Shown: positions 1 to 14,536 of the stretch, piece after piece
Position numbering within the stretch: the stretch's first letter is position 1
Layout: every line of letters begins with the position of its first letter
From: Cyanoderma ruficeps
Lineage: Eukaryota > Chordata > Aves > Passeriformes > Timaliidae
Length of the DNA stretch: 64,000 nucleotides
Assembly (NCBI GenBank): GCA_008694505.1
Contig: VZDJ01000223.1
Span: 143,398 to 207,397, forward strand
Direction: 5' to 3'
Translations under genes and position numbers: made by a program
Notes under the pieces: model-generated
The model's database searches: none
What the model was told of the DNA's origin: nothing
What the model saw: the letters and a program-made list of their open reading frames with translations, nothing else

Positions 1-1320
1 CTCAAAACCTGGGATCCCAATAAAACCCCGTCATGGTTGGGTCCCCAGCTGGGTGACGTTTGCAGCTGCTGGTGACCAACATGGGATTTATCAGCGTGGA
101 ATCAGCTGTGACCTGTTTATTCCTCGCCTGATAAACTCAGTAAGCTCCATGTGTTTGGTCAAATCCTGCATGTGTGTTCTGCTCCTTGGGCCAGACCTGG
201 AGAGGCAAGTGGGGGCTGGATTAAATATCCGCTGAGTTTGATGGATCTCTCCTGTACACAGGGTGGTCACAAGTACTTGTGTGCTTTAAAATCCATGTGA
301 GATCAGTGTGCCCTGCAGTGGGAACTGTCTGCATTGCTCTTAATGCATCTTGAAAGTGGAACATGTGGGCTTTTGGCTTATTTTATGACTCAAGAAGTGT
401 GAATCAGCTAACTAACTAATGGAAAACTGAAATTTTGCATGGTATTCTAAGATGAAAAGTGTTGCAAATATTTGTGCATTTCCTGCTAATTCAATGGTAG
501 CATTGCTGCATGTGAATGAGCCATTGGGGGCACCTTTGAACTCTCTGTTCACAAATTTTGGGCATTCATCTACTCCTTACCTGGGCAAATCCTGGTGGCT
601 TCAGTAGGGGCAGGGTTTGCCTGAGAAAGTTAATAGAGCTGCTTGGTGAAGACACATCTGAATAGGCAGATTTTGTTTTCATGTCAAAAAGAATTTGTCT
701 TGGTTTTTATAAATTATTGGCTCTTTATTTGGTTTTGGATAAATTAAATGATTTTCTAAATGTATTGGATTTTGGGGGTTTGGGGTTATATTTTCTTTTT
801 TAATTGCAGTTTTCCATTAAGGGCAAACTTTTCCTAAAGTCTCACTGGTTCACCCAGAAGAGCTTTGCCTGTATTGATAGAATCCCAGCTGGAAGGGAGG
901 CAGGTGCTGGGATGTGGTGGCGTAGAGCAGCAGGAGCTTTGGGGAGATGGGGCTGGGAGTGCTGTTCAGGCTCTTGATGCTGCATGTTACCAGATCCTGC
1001 TCACAGCCTGATGTATTTTGTGCTAAGTAGAAAGAACTGTGTAAATGAGCGCTTAGAATGACTCTATGAGACATATTGAATTTTATGCTGCAGCTGGAGA
1101 AACTTATCCTTAATTGGAGCTGTGGGCAAGTGTATGTCATTTTTGATTTAACATTTTCCCTCACCCCTCCACCCCCCACCCCAACCAAAATCCTTCGTGG
1201 AGTCAGATTGTTGCTGTAGCTTTGTGAACCCCTCTCTTCTAATGTTTAATCAAGTGCTGAAAAGAGACATTTAAAGACTATTTAAAATGTGGAAAAATTG
1301 CTTCCCAATATTTTTGACAG
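1..1320 (+). other. MAP2K4: MAP2K4 intron 2, 3' portion
   Basis: Noncoding intron ending in a T-rich tract and acceptor AG at 1319-1320. I looked for exon 2 (the GKRKALKL segment) in all three plus frames and did not find it, so it lies off the left edge. No repeat or RNA gene is recognised. Confidence 0.85.
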
Positions 1321-1495
1321 AGAGAGACTGAGAACACACAGCATTGAATCATCAGGAAAATTGAAGATTTCCCCTGAGCAACATTGGGATTTTACAGCAG
1401 AGGACTTGAAAGACCTTGGAGAAATTGGACGAGGCGCTTATGGTTCTGTCAACAAAATGGTCCACAAACCAAGTGGGCAAATTATGGCAGTTAAA
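1321..1495 (+). CDS. MAP2K4: MAP2K4 exon 3
   Basis: A 175-bp exon. The first base completes the Ile73 codon split with exon 2, then 58 codons run from ERLRTHSIESSG to MAVK. It encodes the end of the N-terminal extension, the glycine-rich loop GRGAYGSV, beta strands 1-3 and the invariant ATP-binding lysine 131 as its last codon. The acceptor is ttttgacag and the donor is GT at 1496-1497. The frame stays open into the intron, but that extension is not kinase-like. Confidence 0.97.
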
Positions 1496-4400
1496 GTAGG
1501 TGATGCCCATCCTTACATTTGTACTTCAGTCCGTTGGGATGCAGTGCGATGGAGAATTAAGGTTCTTCCATCTAGCACCCATTTGCTGCTCTGTTCTATT
1601 TATTTCTGGTGTAAAGGCTGCTGTTTGCTGAAAATACAGTGTATAATGGGCATGTTTTCAGGTGATTTGTGAAATTCTCATAATTGCTGTGCCCTTTTCA
1701 AAATGTCTATCAGGAACCTGCTGTTCTGAGGGGATCACACATCTCTGGAGACTGATGATGGGGCACGGGCCTTTCACCTCTGGGTCACTGGTTCAGGTAC
1801 AGCCTAGGCTGGTGGTAGGCACAACTTGACATCTCAGAGCTTCTTGGTGTCTTTTGTGAAATAAGGTAATGGCTTAAAATTAGCTGTTGATGTCAGCATG
1901 TGCCATGGTGTAGCCTCGCCAGGAGGAGCTGGAATGGAGTGGATGTCTCCTAGGGAATGTTGTGCTCTTGCTGATGTATGATGGAGTGTCTGCTTTGTGC
2001 TTACCATGTCAGACTGTCCTGGAGGTGGAAAGTGTAGCGGGTTTCTTGACTGTCCATTTTCTACTTTATGCTACCCAAAACCTCACCTTAGAACCAGGAA
2101 CAGCCTCCTCTCCCAGCTGGGCAATAATTATCTGTCTTGCCACAGCAGTGCTGTTCACTGGGCATCTTGGAGGAGCTGCTTGTCCATGGAGGTGGGCAGC
2201 AGCTGTTCTCTGTCTCTCTGGTCCTTTCCTTTGCTCACTGCAGGTTGCTAATGACATCTGTCTTTTAACTCTGTCGATGATATCAACTCTAAGTGCTCTC
2301 ATGTCTCCCAGGAAAAAGCAGAAGTGAGCTGTGCAGGAGTCTGTGTTGCTGTCTTTTCCAACTCTCTGTCTTCTTTGGAATATTCCCTGATCCAATGTGG
2401 AAACATTTGCCCCTGCTGGTCTCACATGCCAGGCAGACATATCTCAGCCCTAGCTCCCATCTGCTCTGAATATTATTCCTACCTGTCTCTAGTGTGTCAG
2501 GTGACTGGAGGAACCCCCATCCTTCGATCTTCTCCAGTAAATACTGACTTCCTCACAGAGCTGGGATCACTGCTTAGGTCTCTTGAGTGTTTTTGACACC
2601 ATGCAGTGCTGTTTCAATCTGGGTTTGAATCCCTGAAAGTCTCCAATGGAGCTGCAGGTTTCCTGTAGCTACAGGCTGGTTTCTTTCAGTTGTCTTTGGT
2701 ACAACTCGTGGATGTAGTTTGCAGGTGACAGGTTGAAAAACACTGGTGTAGTGGAATGATTCCTGGACACCTCCATCTTCTCAGACTCAGGGTGTGTGAC
2801 CTAATACCTGTAGTTTTGCTAAGGGTGTGAAGGGGGCACACCCCCAGAGCTGAGTGGCTGTTTCCAGGAGCTCTGCAGTGGCTACAGCTGTGCAGAGAAG
2901 GGCAGTTTGTTGGATTAGCTTGTGTCAGGGAGAAGATGTGTCTACTGGCACAGGGGTTCCCTTGTCCCACACTGTTTGCCCAAGGGCTTTCCAGCACCCT
3001 AGGTGAGCCTTGGCACTGTTGAGGGCCTGTGGTGCAGGTACAGCCATGTGGGAGGCAGGAGGCACCAGTTCTGTGTCCTTGGAGATGGCATGGTGCAGCA
3101 TGTTGAGCTGGTTTTCCCAAGGGATAAGCTTTTCCTTAGGAGCTCACTTTTAAACAAGTAAATCCAAATTGTTTACAGTGACTAAACTGTGAAATGCTCA
3201 AGTTCTGGGCTGTGCTGGTGCCACCTTCTTTTCTCTGACCCTGTTTATTTTGGGTGGACACGGCTGGACCTGCTGGGAAAAACAGATTGGAGGGTTTGGG
3301 CAACAGCATCATTTCTAAAACAATAGTGGTAACAGATTGTTCTGTTTGTTCCAGTGGGGAGAAAACACAAAATTGAGCAAAGGAAGACCTGTGGGTGAAA
3401 CAGTCAGTGGGGCCTCCAAGGCAGCAGCAGCATTCCCCAGACTGGTGCGGTTCTTTGACACGAGGATTCAGGATGAGTCTGAGCTTGGACTAGTGACTAG
3501 TTCATCCCACACTCCTCAGATTTTCCTTTCTCAGCCTCATGATGCTTTTGGGGCAGCCATGGTTGTGCATTAATCTTCTGTTCCTCCACTGTCTTAATCT
3601 ATCTGTGCTAGGAACTGTTCCCCTCCTGCTCTCTCTCTCTCAAGTTTTGTGGTCTCTTCACTGTGGAACTATTGCCTTCAGCCATGTGTTCTCCTTCAGC
3701 ATAAAACTCTTCTGTAAGAGAAGTTTGAGAAGGAAAATTGTGCTTTGTGAAAATGTGTCAGTTTAGTGAGGTCTTGGCTATGATCTCCATGGCACCTGTA
3801 GCTCTGTGGTGTGGCACCGTGCTGGGGGCAGGTGACAGGATCCCCTCACAGCTGGAGCCAGTGTCTGGTTATTTGGGTGCTTCCCCAAGAACAGCACCAG
3901 TGCAGCAGGCCAAGCATCCTTGGAAGGACATTCAGCACAAGGAAACAGCTTTACAGAAGCTGCAAGCCAAAAGTTGGTTGTTCTGTACTGCTCACTAGAT
4001 GCAGAGAAAATTGGTACAGGGGCCTGTCCCAACTGCTCTTCCATCCTTCTCCACAACTCCCCAAATCTCCACTACTGTTGCTGCAAATACCCAGCATGGT
4101 CAGGAAATTCCTACCCCACTTCTGGAAGGGCTGTGTCCTGCTTGCAGCTACTATAACCAGGCTTGTCACTCCATTCTACCACAAGGAGATTCAAATCCTC
4201 CTTGTTCTGCCAGTGTGCAGCTTGAAACATTGCTCATTTCCCCTTGCTGGAGCCTTCCTCTGGCTGAAGGCTGCTCCTGTTGTGCCAGGCCAGCTGGGCA
4301 CCTCTGGTCACTCATCCTGCTCTCCTCAAAGAGTGTGGCTGCCAGAGCATATCTTCAGATTCTGTTTCCAGTTCCTTTCTCTTGCTTTTATGTAGCCTGT

Positions 4401-7400
4401 CCTGCCTTTGCCCAAGGAACAGTTCCTTGAAGCTTCCCAGGCTTTCCCCTGCTTGGTGTGTGTGGCATCAGTGCCGCAGGGCACACGGGCTCTTGTGCCC
4501 CCAGGGCTCCCCCCAGCACAGCCTTTTTTTGTTACACATTCAGTTTTTCTTACCACTGAAGGAAAATAACTCCTGAGGGCTGAAATATCACAAAAATAAC
4601 TGGAGATCTGCAGATGAAGACACTATTTTCTTTCATTTTTCCCTTTAACTCATTTTGGTCTATCAGCCCATGGGTCCTGGCAGATGCAATCCTGGCACCT
4701 TTAATGAGTCTCCTGGCATGGGCAGGGCTGCCAGGCCCTGGGTGAGTCAGTCTTTTCATCTGTGCTCCAGTCAGTAGTTGTGTCTCTGGCTAAAAACCAC
4801 TTCAGCAAAGTTTCAGCTGGTGATGCATGGCTGGGATGATGAGTTCTTGTCCCCAGTCCCTCTCCTTTAGCCTTGGTCATTCTCTGTGAATACTCCTTTG
4901 AATGACAAAAGAACGTTCTGAACCTCTTTGGGAATAGGCTGAAGGCTAGAGTGGGCTGCAGGAGCAGGGACCTGGTCCTCCTGCTGCTGCCATCTGCAAT
5001 TATTTGTGCACCCCTTATGCTTTCTGCCATAGAGAGCTACTTCCTAGAGCTATCAGGAGGAGGGGGAGAGGATGAAGGAAAGGGATCCAACTCAAGAGGA
5101 TTTGTGTTCAAGCTTTTCTCATTTTTGCCCCTAGAAAATGTTGCATTATGTTTTCCTAATCTTCAAATTTTTATTTACAAATAAAAAACAATCCTTTCAT
5201 TCTTCAAGTCGCTTTCTTTCAAATCTTCCTGGAGATGCACTTTTTTACTCTGGGTCGACTGCCATCACAGTCTTGCTGTCACTGAAAATACCCTTTTCAT
5301 TTTCTTAAGGGGTTTTTTTTGCATATAAGGTCTTTTTCCATGTGGGAAAGAGAACAGCCCAGTTTTGTCCAGTGCCAGATCTGGCTATGCAAACCAATAA
5401 ATGCAAGGGCAGTTTGTATGCCTCACCTTGTCTGAATCCTTTCCTGAGAGAAATCTCTTTTCCTGGCTGGTGTGTGTCTGCTGCACCAGTTCTTTGTGGT
5501 CTTGCCTGGTTGGGCTTCCAGTTCTACCCCCACTGTCCTTTGATTTTGCTTCTGGTTTCTTGTTTTTGTGTTAGTCTGGTTTTTCCCAGTCTGTGGCAGT
5601 CCATAAGTGACTTGTGACCATTGTCCTGGGCTTCCCACTGTGCAGAGAGCCCTGGTTCCTCCTCAGGATCTGCTCCAATGCTCTCCTGGTTTTGTCTTCA
5701 AGGCTCCACAGTATGTGCAATTCTCCAGCCCTTTTTGTATTATTTGCCCTCCAGCATCACCACATGGTGTTGTCCCAGCTGCTCCAGGGACTCTGCCTCT
5801 TGTTCCATGAGGGTACCACAAATTCCAGGCACATAGAGAAGCCCCATTTATTTGGATGAAATGTTTTCTTGGGAAACTTGCCCAGCTGCTGGGGGAGGTG
5901 TAATTTCTGTCCTGAGGTTTCCTTCTGGCCCTGGTGATAGTTCACACAGAAAGGACGCTTTAAAAGATTCCTGGAATATGAATAACAAAAAAAAAAAAAA
6001 TAGCCCAAACTGGAATGAAAGCTGGGGAGCATTCTTCCAGTTAGAGCAGGATGCTCTGCTTTGCACTGAAATACTGTACATGGTGTGGGTTTTATTAGCC
6101 AGGGTGCTTCACAGTGCCTGTGGAAGACTGGGAAAGCTGCTTGTTTAAAAAATTCACAAAATAAATAAGAACATATTTAAAATAGTCAACCTTTGATGTG
6201 TTGGATGGCTCCTGTGCTGGTCAGGAGCCTAAACACAGCAGTGGTGTCCTGAGCATCTGGTGTTCCTGGCAGTGATGTCTGAGCCTCAGGCTCAGGCAGG
6301 ACATCTTCACCTGCTTCTCACCTCTTCTGCCCTGCAGTAAGGAACACCTGGGACATCTGGGATTCACCATCAGCAGCTTCTCCCAGTTTTGTTTCAACCA
6401 GTTCAGCTGGCTGAGAAATAGATCACCAAGAGATGAGTGATTTGGTTGACCTTTAAGTTTCTTATCACCACCCTATGGAGGCATCTTGCACTTATTTTTC
6501 ATTGAATTATTTTCCTGTCAGGAAGGGTTACAGCCGGGAGAGTAATCCAGCTGGGGGAGAGGGTGGTTTTGTCCAGTGTGTTCAGTTTTCCCCCACCTCT
6601 AAAGAAAGTGATTTTCAGCTGTAGGCCAGATTTTCTAGGTCTTCCAATATCCTCAGCCTGGCTGGCTGTGTCTCACTGCAGTACTGCCTAGTCCAGCCTC
6701 CAGTTACATTGTCCTCAGCCATTGTTGCTGGCTTCCTGTTTTCTCCTTCATTTAACAATATTTTTGATGTGATCCACTTGTTCTCTAAACTTTTTCTAAG
6801 GAAATCAGAAGCATTTTCAAGATCAGTTGGGTACTTGGAGGTGTCAAATCCATGGGCCCATGAGAGATCCCTGTTCCTCCTGGGGAAGCCAGTAAGCCAT
6901 GAAGCTGTTCCTGTTCCAAGCTCAGTGTCTCTTGTCCATCATTTTGGTAGCCAGTGCTTGTTCTCTCACCCACAGCTGCAGACCAGAAGTTCCTGTCTGA
7001 CTTCCTCAGGTTTCTCGATGGCAGTCTCACAGCTGAAGGAGGTTGCTAAGTATCAAATGCCCCTTAAAGCAGAAATCTAACATTTATTTATACCTCCATG
7101 ATCTCTCCATCCTTTCCTGGGTGCCTGATAGCCCATAAAAGCCCATCAGAATAATACATATTTACCTCCATCCAGGGGCAAGTTTCTCTGTCCTTCCCAT
7201 GTCCATATGACTTCTGAAGAGAAGTCTTGGGGTTTTATTGCCAAACCATCGTTGTAATTCTTCACACAGTTAAGAGACACCTTCAGAATTTTCTGTTTCA
7301 GTCATTTGTTTAGGTCTGCTGGCTGAGAGTTTGGGGAAACCAGTGTTCCCAGTCCTGCTGGTAGGGTAGCTGGGGAGTGACTGGATGAGTAAGAGCTGAA

Positions 7401-10400
7401 AAGGAACATGAGATAGAGTTAGAGCCTCATCACAGGAGGTGGGAAACTAGTTGTGATCTACTTCAGTCAGCAGTAAATGTGTTTCAGATGGTGAGATAGG
7501 TATTCCCATCCTCAGCAATGACTGGGCAAACCCTCTTTTTGCTACTGGTTTGTTGTCCTAGATCCCTCCCATCACATGAAAGGACTGCTTCTCCCATGGC
7601 ACTGCCAGGCACTGCTGTGCTGAGCTTTCTGCTGAGGGCACAGGTGACCCCCATGCTCAGGACAGTTCTGGATTGTCTCACAGCTCAAGGAGTTGAGCTT
7701 CAGTTTGGTGTTTACAGCTTTTTTTTTCCTTTTACTTTTTTTTTAGATTTTTTTTCAACCAGTCACTTCACACTGCAGCTGAACCTTTCTGTGTGTATAT
7801 TGGGCTGGATGATATCTCCTCTGTTTTGGGTCAAGTTTCTGGAATCTGCCTGGTTCTCGGTTTCAGGGTGGCACAATCCACAGCACAGAGGATTTTGCTG
7901 TTGATGCTACTCAGAGCATGGCTTCAGAGCTTTTCTTCCTAGTGTTGGAAGGCTTTGTCCTAACCTGTGTTTGAGTAAAAAGGGCTGGAGAATTTTCTTC
8001 TAGAGGATTTGATAATTTAAATTGGAGGCCAACAAGGAATTGTTAAAAAGGAGGCTCCATAAACTTCTACTACAAATCCCCTTTTTTCCATCCATGACTT
8101 GTTTGGCTGTGGGGTCACTTATCAATGACTGCCTGCAGGAAGGTGACTGGGCTGAGATCTATAAGGCCTGAAATTAAATCAGCCCGTCCATCCCTGTCTG
8201 AAATGCTGTCCTCAAGCAGCTGCCTCACTTTGTGTCTTCCTTCTCTGCCATGTCCCATCTTCTTGGGGAGTGTGTCTGTGGGAGCTGCTGCAGTGCTTTG
8301 CACTATGCCTTGGGTTTAGGTAGCAGGTTGTATCATGGCTCATGTGCTGTTTGGGTAGTGACTGCTGTTGCCTTTCCTCACCTTCTCTGTTCTGCTGCTG
8401 ACCTGGGAGTGTTGGGCTGCAGCAGGATCCCTGGCACACTGCAGCTAAACACAGCCACCATGTCCAGCCTGGGCTGACCCTGTCTGTGTGCTGTACTCCA
8501 TGCTGCTCCTCAAGAGTTCTCCCTTTCTCTTGACTTTGCCAGTCTCCAGCAGTGTTGTATGAGGCCTTCCAATCTTGTATCATGGCATTCCTTTCACTCC
8601 CCTGGAGCAGTATTTGTTGTAGTGTCCATGTTGGCTTCTCAAGCTGTCCTCTGCCCTGCAGCTGACCCGCTGTCTGTGCTCTGGGTCCTCTGCCAACCCT
8701 TTCTTGCTGGGGAGCTCGTGTTTAAGAAGAGGAATGTTTGGATTCAGTGTTGTTCTGGAGTGCCATTAAAATCACCTCCACCATACAGCATTTATTCCAC
8801 ATGGTTTCCAGTGTTGGAGAAGTAACAGGAGAGGAGGAATGTCAGAGGTGGGAGGAGATGCTTTCAGAAGAAGCTGGGGACTTTGAGGTGGATGCTGTGG
8901 TGTTGGCTGTGACAGAACTGTGCAGGTGCAAGGGGGATGTAGAGCAGGGCTGGGACAAGGTCATCATTCCCAGATGACCAGGAAAGAGGCTGTTTGGAGA
9001 CAGACATGGAGTGGGCACAAAAGGAGAACACAAGTTAAAATAGGGAGAAAAGCTCCTTTTGGTTCCTCACCAGAGGTGACCTTTTCAGTGTGGGTCACAT
9101 CTCAGTGAGAGGCTGAACTGTTGGTCATAGGTCTCACCACGGTGGCTTTGGCATCCATCACCTTCCATGGAGGTCAGAGCAGTGGCATTTCCATTTCACA
9201 CAGTGCTGCTGGCGTGTCACTTGGAGAGAGACATTCACTCTGCTTGGCCTTCAGCCTCTCAGGGGGATTGCAGAGCTTTGTACAGTGAGGGCACAAGAGC
9301 AGGAAATAGTCAGTGGCTATCTGAACTTGTGTGACACAAACCTGAACCAGTGACCTGGAGGTGAAGTGTTTTAGTTCCGTTCCTGGCCCGTTGAGCTGCT
9401 TCTTGCTCTGTTGATGACACAGAACCCTGCCTGCTCAGCACATCACGGATATTATAGACTGTGGGTGCTGAGCAAGTCTCCTAACAGGTCCCCAAGAACT
9501 CTAGAATTCACAGGGTGGGAAAAGGGCAATATAAACATATTATTTACTGGTCTAGGCCAAACTAGAGGTACTAGAACATTAAGAACAAGTGGTTAAATAC
9601 CAAAATACCAGGATATACTACAGGTAAGGAAAATTACAGTGTTAATACTGTCCTTGTTTTGTATCAGTCATCACAAAATAAGTCCTGAAGTACATAATGG
9701 TGCACTGTTTCATTTGTGGTGCTGTATGAATGGCCAGCCTTGAAAATACCTTCATTCACCTGGCCTGTGCTGGCTGATGTGTGTCATGATGTCACCAGCA
9801 GTTGCCCACAGGGCCATAGTATTGGTGAAATGGGTGCTATTATCTTGCAGATTTTTTCCACAAGCTGGAATAATTTTTCTTTCTTGGATACCCATGTAGT
9901 TTTGTCCATGAGGATGGTCCTGGCTACCGCTGTTGCTTTGGACTTCTTGCCAGTTTTTTTTTTTTTTAATTTTTTTTTAAATGGTTTTTCAACGTGAGTC
10001 ACAGCTTCAGGATCACGATTTCCTCACTTGTGATTCAGAGAATGTATTAATTAGTGCAAGATGTTAAATATATCTGTAAAATCACATGAAAAACTGGATG
10101 GTCGTCTCCATCCTTCATTTAACCAGTTTCCTATTTGAAAATGTAGTTTTCTGTTTTCAAATGTGCATTGTTCTTTCAAGCCCAAATGAAACTTTTCATA
10201 ATATATAGTGTCTATATGAAGTATAGTGTGTGTAGTATACATATATCTGTATTTACACATTGTATCTATGTAAAGTATCTTTTATACAGTGTTGATGGTC
10301 AGCCAGTACTAGGTAAAGGATTGTTAGTTTTGAGAAGGGCTCACAGGACTGCTGCCCATCATTAACATCACCAGAGAAATGTGTCCCCTGGGTTATGTGG

Positions 10401-10871
10401 CAGTCCCTTCTCCCCAGCCATGCTGGAGGCTGTGGAAGGAACCTTTTTGGTTTCTGCACTTAGAAATGTTAAACATAATGTTCCTTGGTTAATTTTCAAA
10501 CCAGTCTTCAAACCCTGTCTAACATGGCTAAGAACTATGTGGGAATTTGTTTTGAAATGAAATCCTGGATGTGGTGTTTTGCTGTAATTTTCAATGAAAT
10601 TTCAGCTCTTTAATCTCTTCCTGACATTTCATCTGAAAATGTTGATGCTTAAGCGAGGACTGAGGGTTTTATAGCCTGATTAAACAGCTTTAGAAGTGTT
10701 CAGTGACATTTCTTGTTTGAGAGCACTGCTTGATTCTCTAGAGTGTTTTTGAGCATGTTTGGGGGACTGCCTGCTCTGCTTGGCTTTGGGGTCACTTGTC
10801 TCCACCAGCAGGGCTGAGGATACAGTGATGACATGGAAGTGATGAAATCTCTGCCACTCTTCCTCTTTCAG
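1496..10871 (+). other. MAP2K4: MAP2K4 intron 3
   Basis: A 9.4-kb intron. It holds poly-A and poly-T runs (about 5985-6001, 7741-7755, 9955-9980) and pyrimidine-rich stretches that give many short chance ORFs, none with domain resemblance. I recognised no LINE, RNA gene or additional exon. Confidence 0.8.
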
Positions 10872-10991
10872 AGAATTCGGTCGACAGTGGATGAAAAGGA
10901 GCAGAAGCAGCTTCTGATGGACCTTGATGTAGTGATGCGAAGCAGTGACTGCCCCTATATTGTTCAGTTTTATGGCGCGCTCTTCAGAGAG
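10872..10991 (+). CDS. MAP2K4: MAP2K4 exon 4
   Basis: A 120-bp, phase 0 exon of 40 codons from RIRSTVDEKE to YGALFRE (human 132-171). It covers kinase helix C and strands beta 4-5 of the N-lobe. The acceptor ctctttcag is at 10863-10871 and the donor GT follows at 10992. Its identity to mammalian MKK4 appears complete over the residues I can recall. Confidence 0.97.
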
Positions 10992-13349
10992 GTGGGCACC
11001 CCAAACTTGCTTCACTTATAGCAGAGTTTGGATTTTACCTTGTTTTTTCTCTTTGTAATTTCAAACTCCTGCTAAGGAGGAGAAAATTGGTTCTTGTTAG
11101 GTTTCTTGGTTCTCTGCTTGTACTCAAGGGTGTTTAGCAGGAGACCCAGGTGTCTGGACACTCCTGAGCAAGCATTTGGTCTCTTTGCAGCATGAGTTTT
11201 GGAGAAGATGAATGTTGAAACCTGACTGTTGCTTCTCCTTCCTCCTGTAGTTCTTCTGCAGGCTTGGATTATCCCTGGCCCTATAATTGTTGTTGAAACT
11301 GCCACAGTGTAGGGGGACAGACATGGAGCCTCTGCCTGTTTTCCACTACTTCAGCACAAATCCAGTACCTCTACTCAAGGGAAGAAGGGCTAGAGACTGA
11401 AGGGCTGCTGATGGTTTTTGGGGATTATCAGGCATAGCAGCCTGTGCAGAGTCTTGTGGGGTTTTACTGGAAAACTTTTAGAGAGAGGTCAGTGTTGTAG
11501 GTAAAACCCAAAACTGTGTCTGAATGTTCAATTCCTGCTTCTAGAGAGTTTCTGCCTCTATAATTTTGCCAGGTCACTCCTCTGGCTTTAAGTCTCATTC
11601 TCTAATATAAGCATAATAATACTTCCATTCCCCATGCTCTGCTTTTTCTGATCTTTTTGAACACAGAGCCATTTTGGGCCAGCAGGCACTGTCCATGTTC
11701 ACACAGTACAAACTCATGCCATGTGTGGAGCCTCAGCTTGGCTGAAAATTTCCAGCTTTGCTGAAATAAAGGTGGCAGGGCAGTCAGCTGGTGTGAGGAA
11801 AGGTCTGTGGACAAAACAGTGTCTTGCCAGATGGTGATGAGCAACATGCTTAGAGCTGTGCAAGCCTCTCACCTCCCTTCAGCTCTGGGCACATCCCAGG
11901 ATGTGAATGTAAATACATAAACAATATAAAAACTTACCTTAATCAGCACCCAAATGTCAGCCTGGCTGCACTCTTTGTCATGTCCAAAAATCTCATCATC
12001 CTGCAGCCAGGCAGGGCTCCCAGGGCTCCTTGCACGCTCTGTCTGAGAAAGGTTTCATTGGCATTGCTCTGGTTGGAGTGAAATCCCCTTTTTCCCCCTT
12101 CAGCATAAGTGGTGTTTGCTTCTGAAATGAAAGCTGCCTTCCCCTCTCCTTGGTCCCTCACTGCCTAGGGATATTCTAAGTCACGTTCCTCAATGGTACA
12201 CAGGGTGAGCTGGGAGGCTTCCATAAAGTTCTCTGTCTTGTCCTATTAATTACTGCTTCCAGTATTAAGTAGAATCTTAATCTTTTAAAGATGCTGAAGT
12301 ATGACAGCAGAGAAGCACAGAAAGGGAAAAAAAGGAATTTCACCAGGCTGTTTGAATCTGTCTGATCCCCCAATCTGCATATCAGATGTGTTCTCAGATT
12401 ACTGTGAAATATCCAGGTCACTGCTACACCATCCCGTGGGGTGTAAGAGCTCACGGGACATTGGTAAAGACCCAAACTCTCTCAGGAAATCTGCAGCAAA
12501 CTATATAAAACAAGGCTCCTTGTTCCAGCATTTCAAGGTGAAAAGTAAGGAAATCCTTTTGGGATTACCTACTCTGAGCTGGGATTCAGGTTCTCTGGCT
12601 ATGGATGGAGTGACTGATGAGAAATCATCTTCGTCTGCTCCTAAAAGGTGAAAGACTTCCATGTGAGCCTCTTTACAGGAGTTTAACACACTGAATAGGC
12701 ATCTTGTGCAGTCACAGGGTTGGCAGGATCCGAGCAGCTCCAGGAGAAGCAGCAGGGCAGCTGGCACAAAGGGAAGGCAGGCAGCCTTCCACAACAGGGA
12801 CTGTTTGATGTGGAGAGGCAGAGCTAAGCTCTGGGATCCTGACAGTGTGGGAATACTAAACCGAATTGACAAAATTATGCAAGGTCTTACTTTATAGCCA
12901 GGCAAGTGTCCCAGCTTGCAGTCAGGGAAGTAGCTGTGAACACAAGTTCCTGTGGCAGCCTCTGTGAATATGAGCAGTTTGATTTAAAAAGGCAGAAAAT
13001 GCTACACAAAAACTTCTGTAGTTGTGTTTTCTCTTGCTTGTTCTGCATTTTGTGATAGGGAGAGCCTTCTCTGGATCCTGCTTGTCCTTCAGCAGGCAGC
13101 ACCTAAACTTTTATCATTTGCTGCCTGTTCTTCAGTCAGAAGGGGCATTTCTGTTACTGTATGTCTGTGCATGTGATGGGACGTGTAACAGTGCAACAAG
13201 CACAAGTTGATTGCCAGTTACAAGACTTTGCTTCAGCTCATTGGCACCCACTAGATGAGATTAAATTGCCTGGTCAATGAAACAAGAACAGAGCTGAAAA
13301 AGTAAAAGACAGTGTTTCAGTCTGTGCATGGAATCGGGCTTCAGTGCAC

Positions 13350-13570
13350 CATTGGCAGAACATGGTTGGCTTTTTGGGCTGCAGGCACGTGTTACCAGCT
13401 CATGTCCAATTTTCCATCCACTGGTATCTGCCAGCCCTTCTCCTCAGGGCTGCTCTCAATCCCATCATCATTATACTGGTGAGTGCCCTGACCCAAGTGC
13501 AGGATCTTACCCTTGTTGAACTTTGTGGGGTTCCCACTGGCACCAGGAGACCAGCTGGCTTTTCCATACT
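13350..13570 (-). mobile_element. CR1 LINE fragment (ORF2 coding part)
   Basis: Read on the plus strand, this matches the reverse complement of the CR1 ORF2 region as I remember it: the segment around ggttggctttttgggctgc, then agctcatgtccaattttcc, ccagcccttctcctcagggc, and acccaagtgcaggatctta. The order of these landmarks is that of CR1 and the copy is degraded. It covers a more upstream part of CR1 than the copy at 14.5 kb but lies at a lower coordinate, so it is an independent insertion. Its edges are approximate. Confidence 0.8.
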
Positions 13571-14536
13571 GCACCCAGGAGAGCCCCGAGTCCTGCTAGT
13601 GCACACAGAGCTGTCCACATCTGCCACCAGAGATCTGATTGAAGAGGATCTGGCTACTCATGCTCATGTGTTTCCTCTCAAGGCTGTACTTCTAGATGAC
13701 GGCAGAAAAAAAATGTTGGTTGACAGCGGTTCTGCAAACATTTCACTTGAGTCCCTCTCCTTGTGAGAAAAGAGGAGCTGTGGGCTGAGCCTGCAGGGCT
13801 GCACTTGTACCCCCAAGACTTTGCCCCTGAGCTTAGCTGTTTTAAGGGGCTTTTCGGTCTGAGAAAAAATATGATCTTTTCTTGCCTGTCTGCTAAAAGC
13901 TTTACAGCTGCTCTGGTTTGAAACAGTACCTGTAAAGCTAGGAATGTTTGAGTAGTTACCATGACCACACTAGTGGCTCTTCAAAGTACCTGTTCTGATT
14001 GTGTTTGTTTTTAAGAGGGGAAGAGGAAAGAAGCCTTGTCTGACTTGGAATCTCAGGAGTGACTCCTACAACAGTGCAAGTTTAAACCAACACAGCCGAG
14101 TTTAAACCAACAAGTTCAATACTTGATAAGATTATTCAATGAAAAATTCACTGCTAGTTGCAGAACATGCCTAAAGAAGCTGGGTAAATCAGCCCATAGG
14201 GAACTTCTGCTGGCAGGAGAGCAGAGCTGGGACGGATGTGTTGGTAGCACAGTGCTGAGCTGATGTGAATTGCTGACATAGCCTTGCTCAGTTGTTTGAT
14301 CTCTTCGTTGTTGATGAATCTCACACTGTTTTTATGGAAATCCTTGACTGTGCTGCCATCCCTCAGCACATCTGTCCCTGTTGCCAGTCCCTGGTCTGTA
14401 GGAAAAGTGTCCTGTGTGCCACGGAAATATATAGTGGTGGTGGTGACATTTGTCAGCCTCTCACTGGAGTAGCTGCAACTTGCCTAAAGAGCTGGGTGCC
14501 CCTGCAGTGAGCAGATGTGATAAACCTTCAGCATTT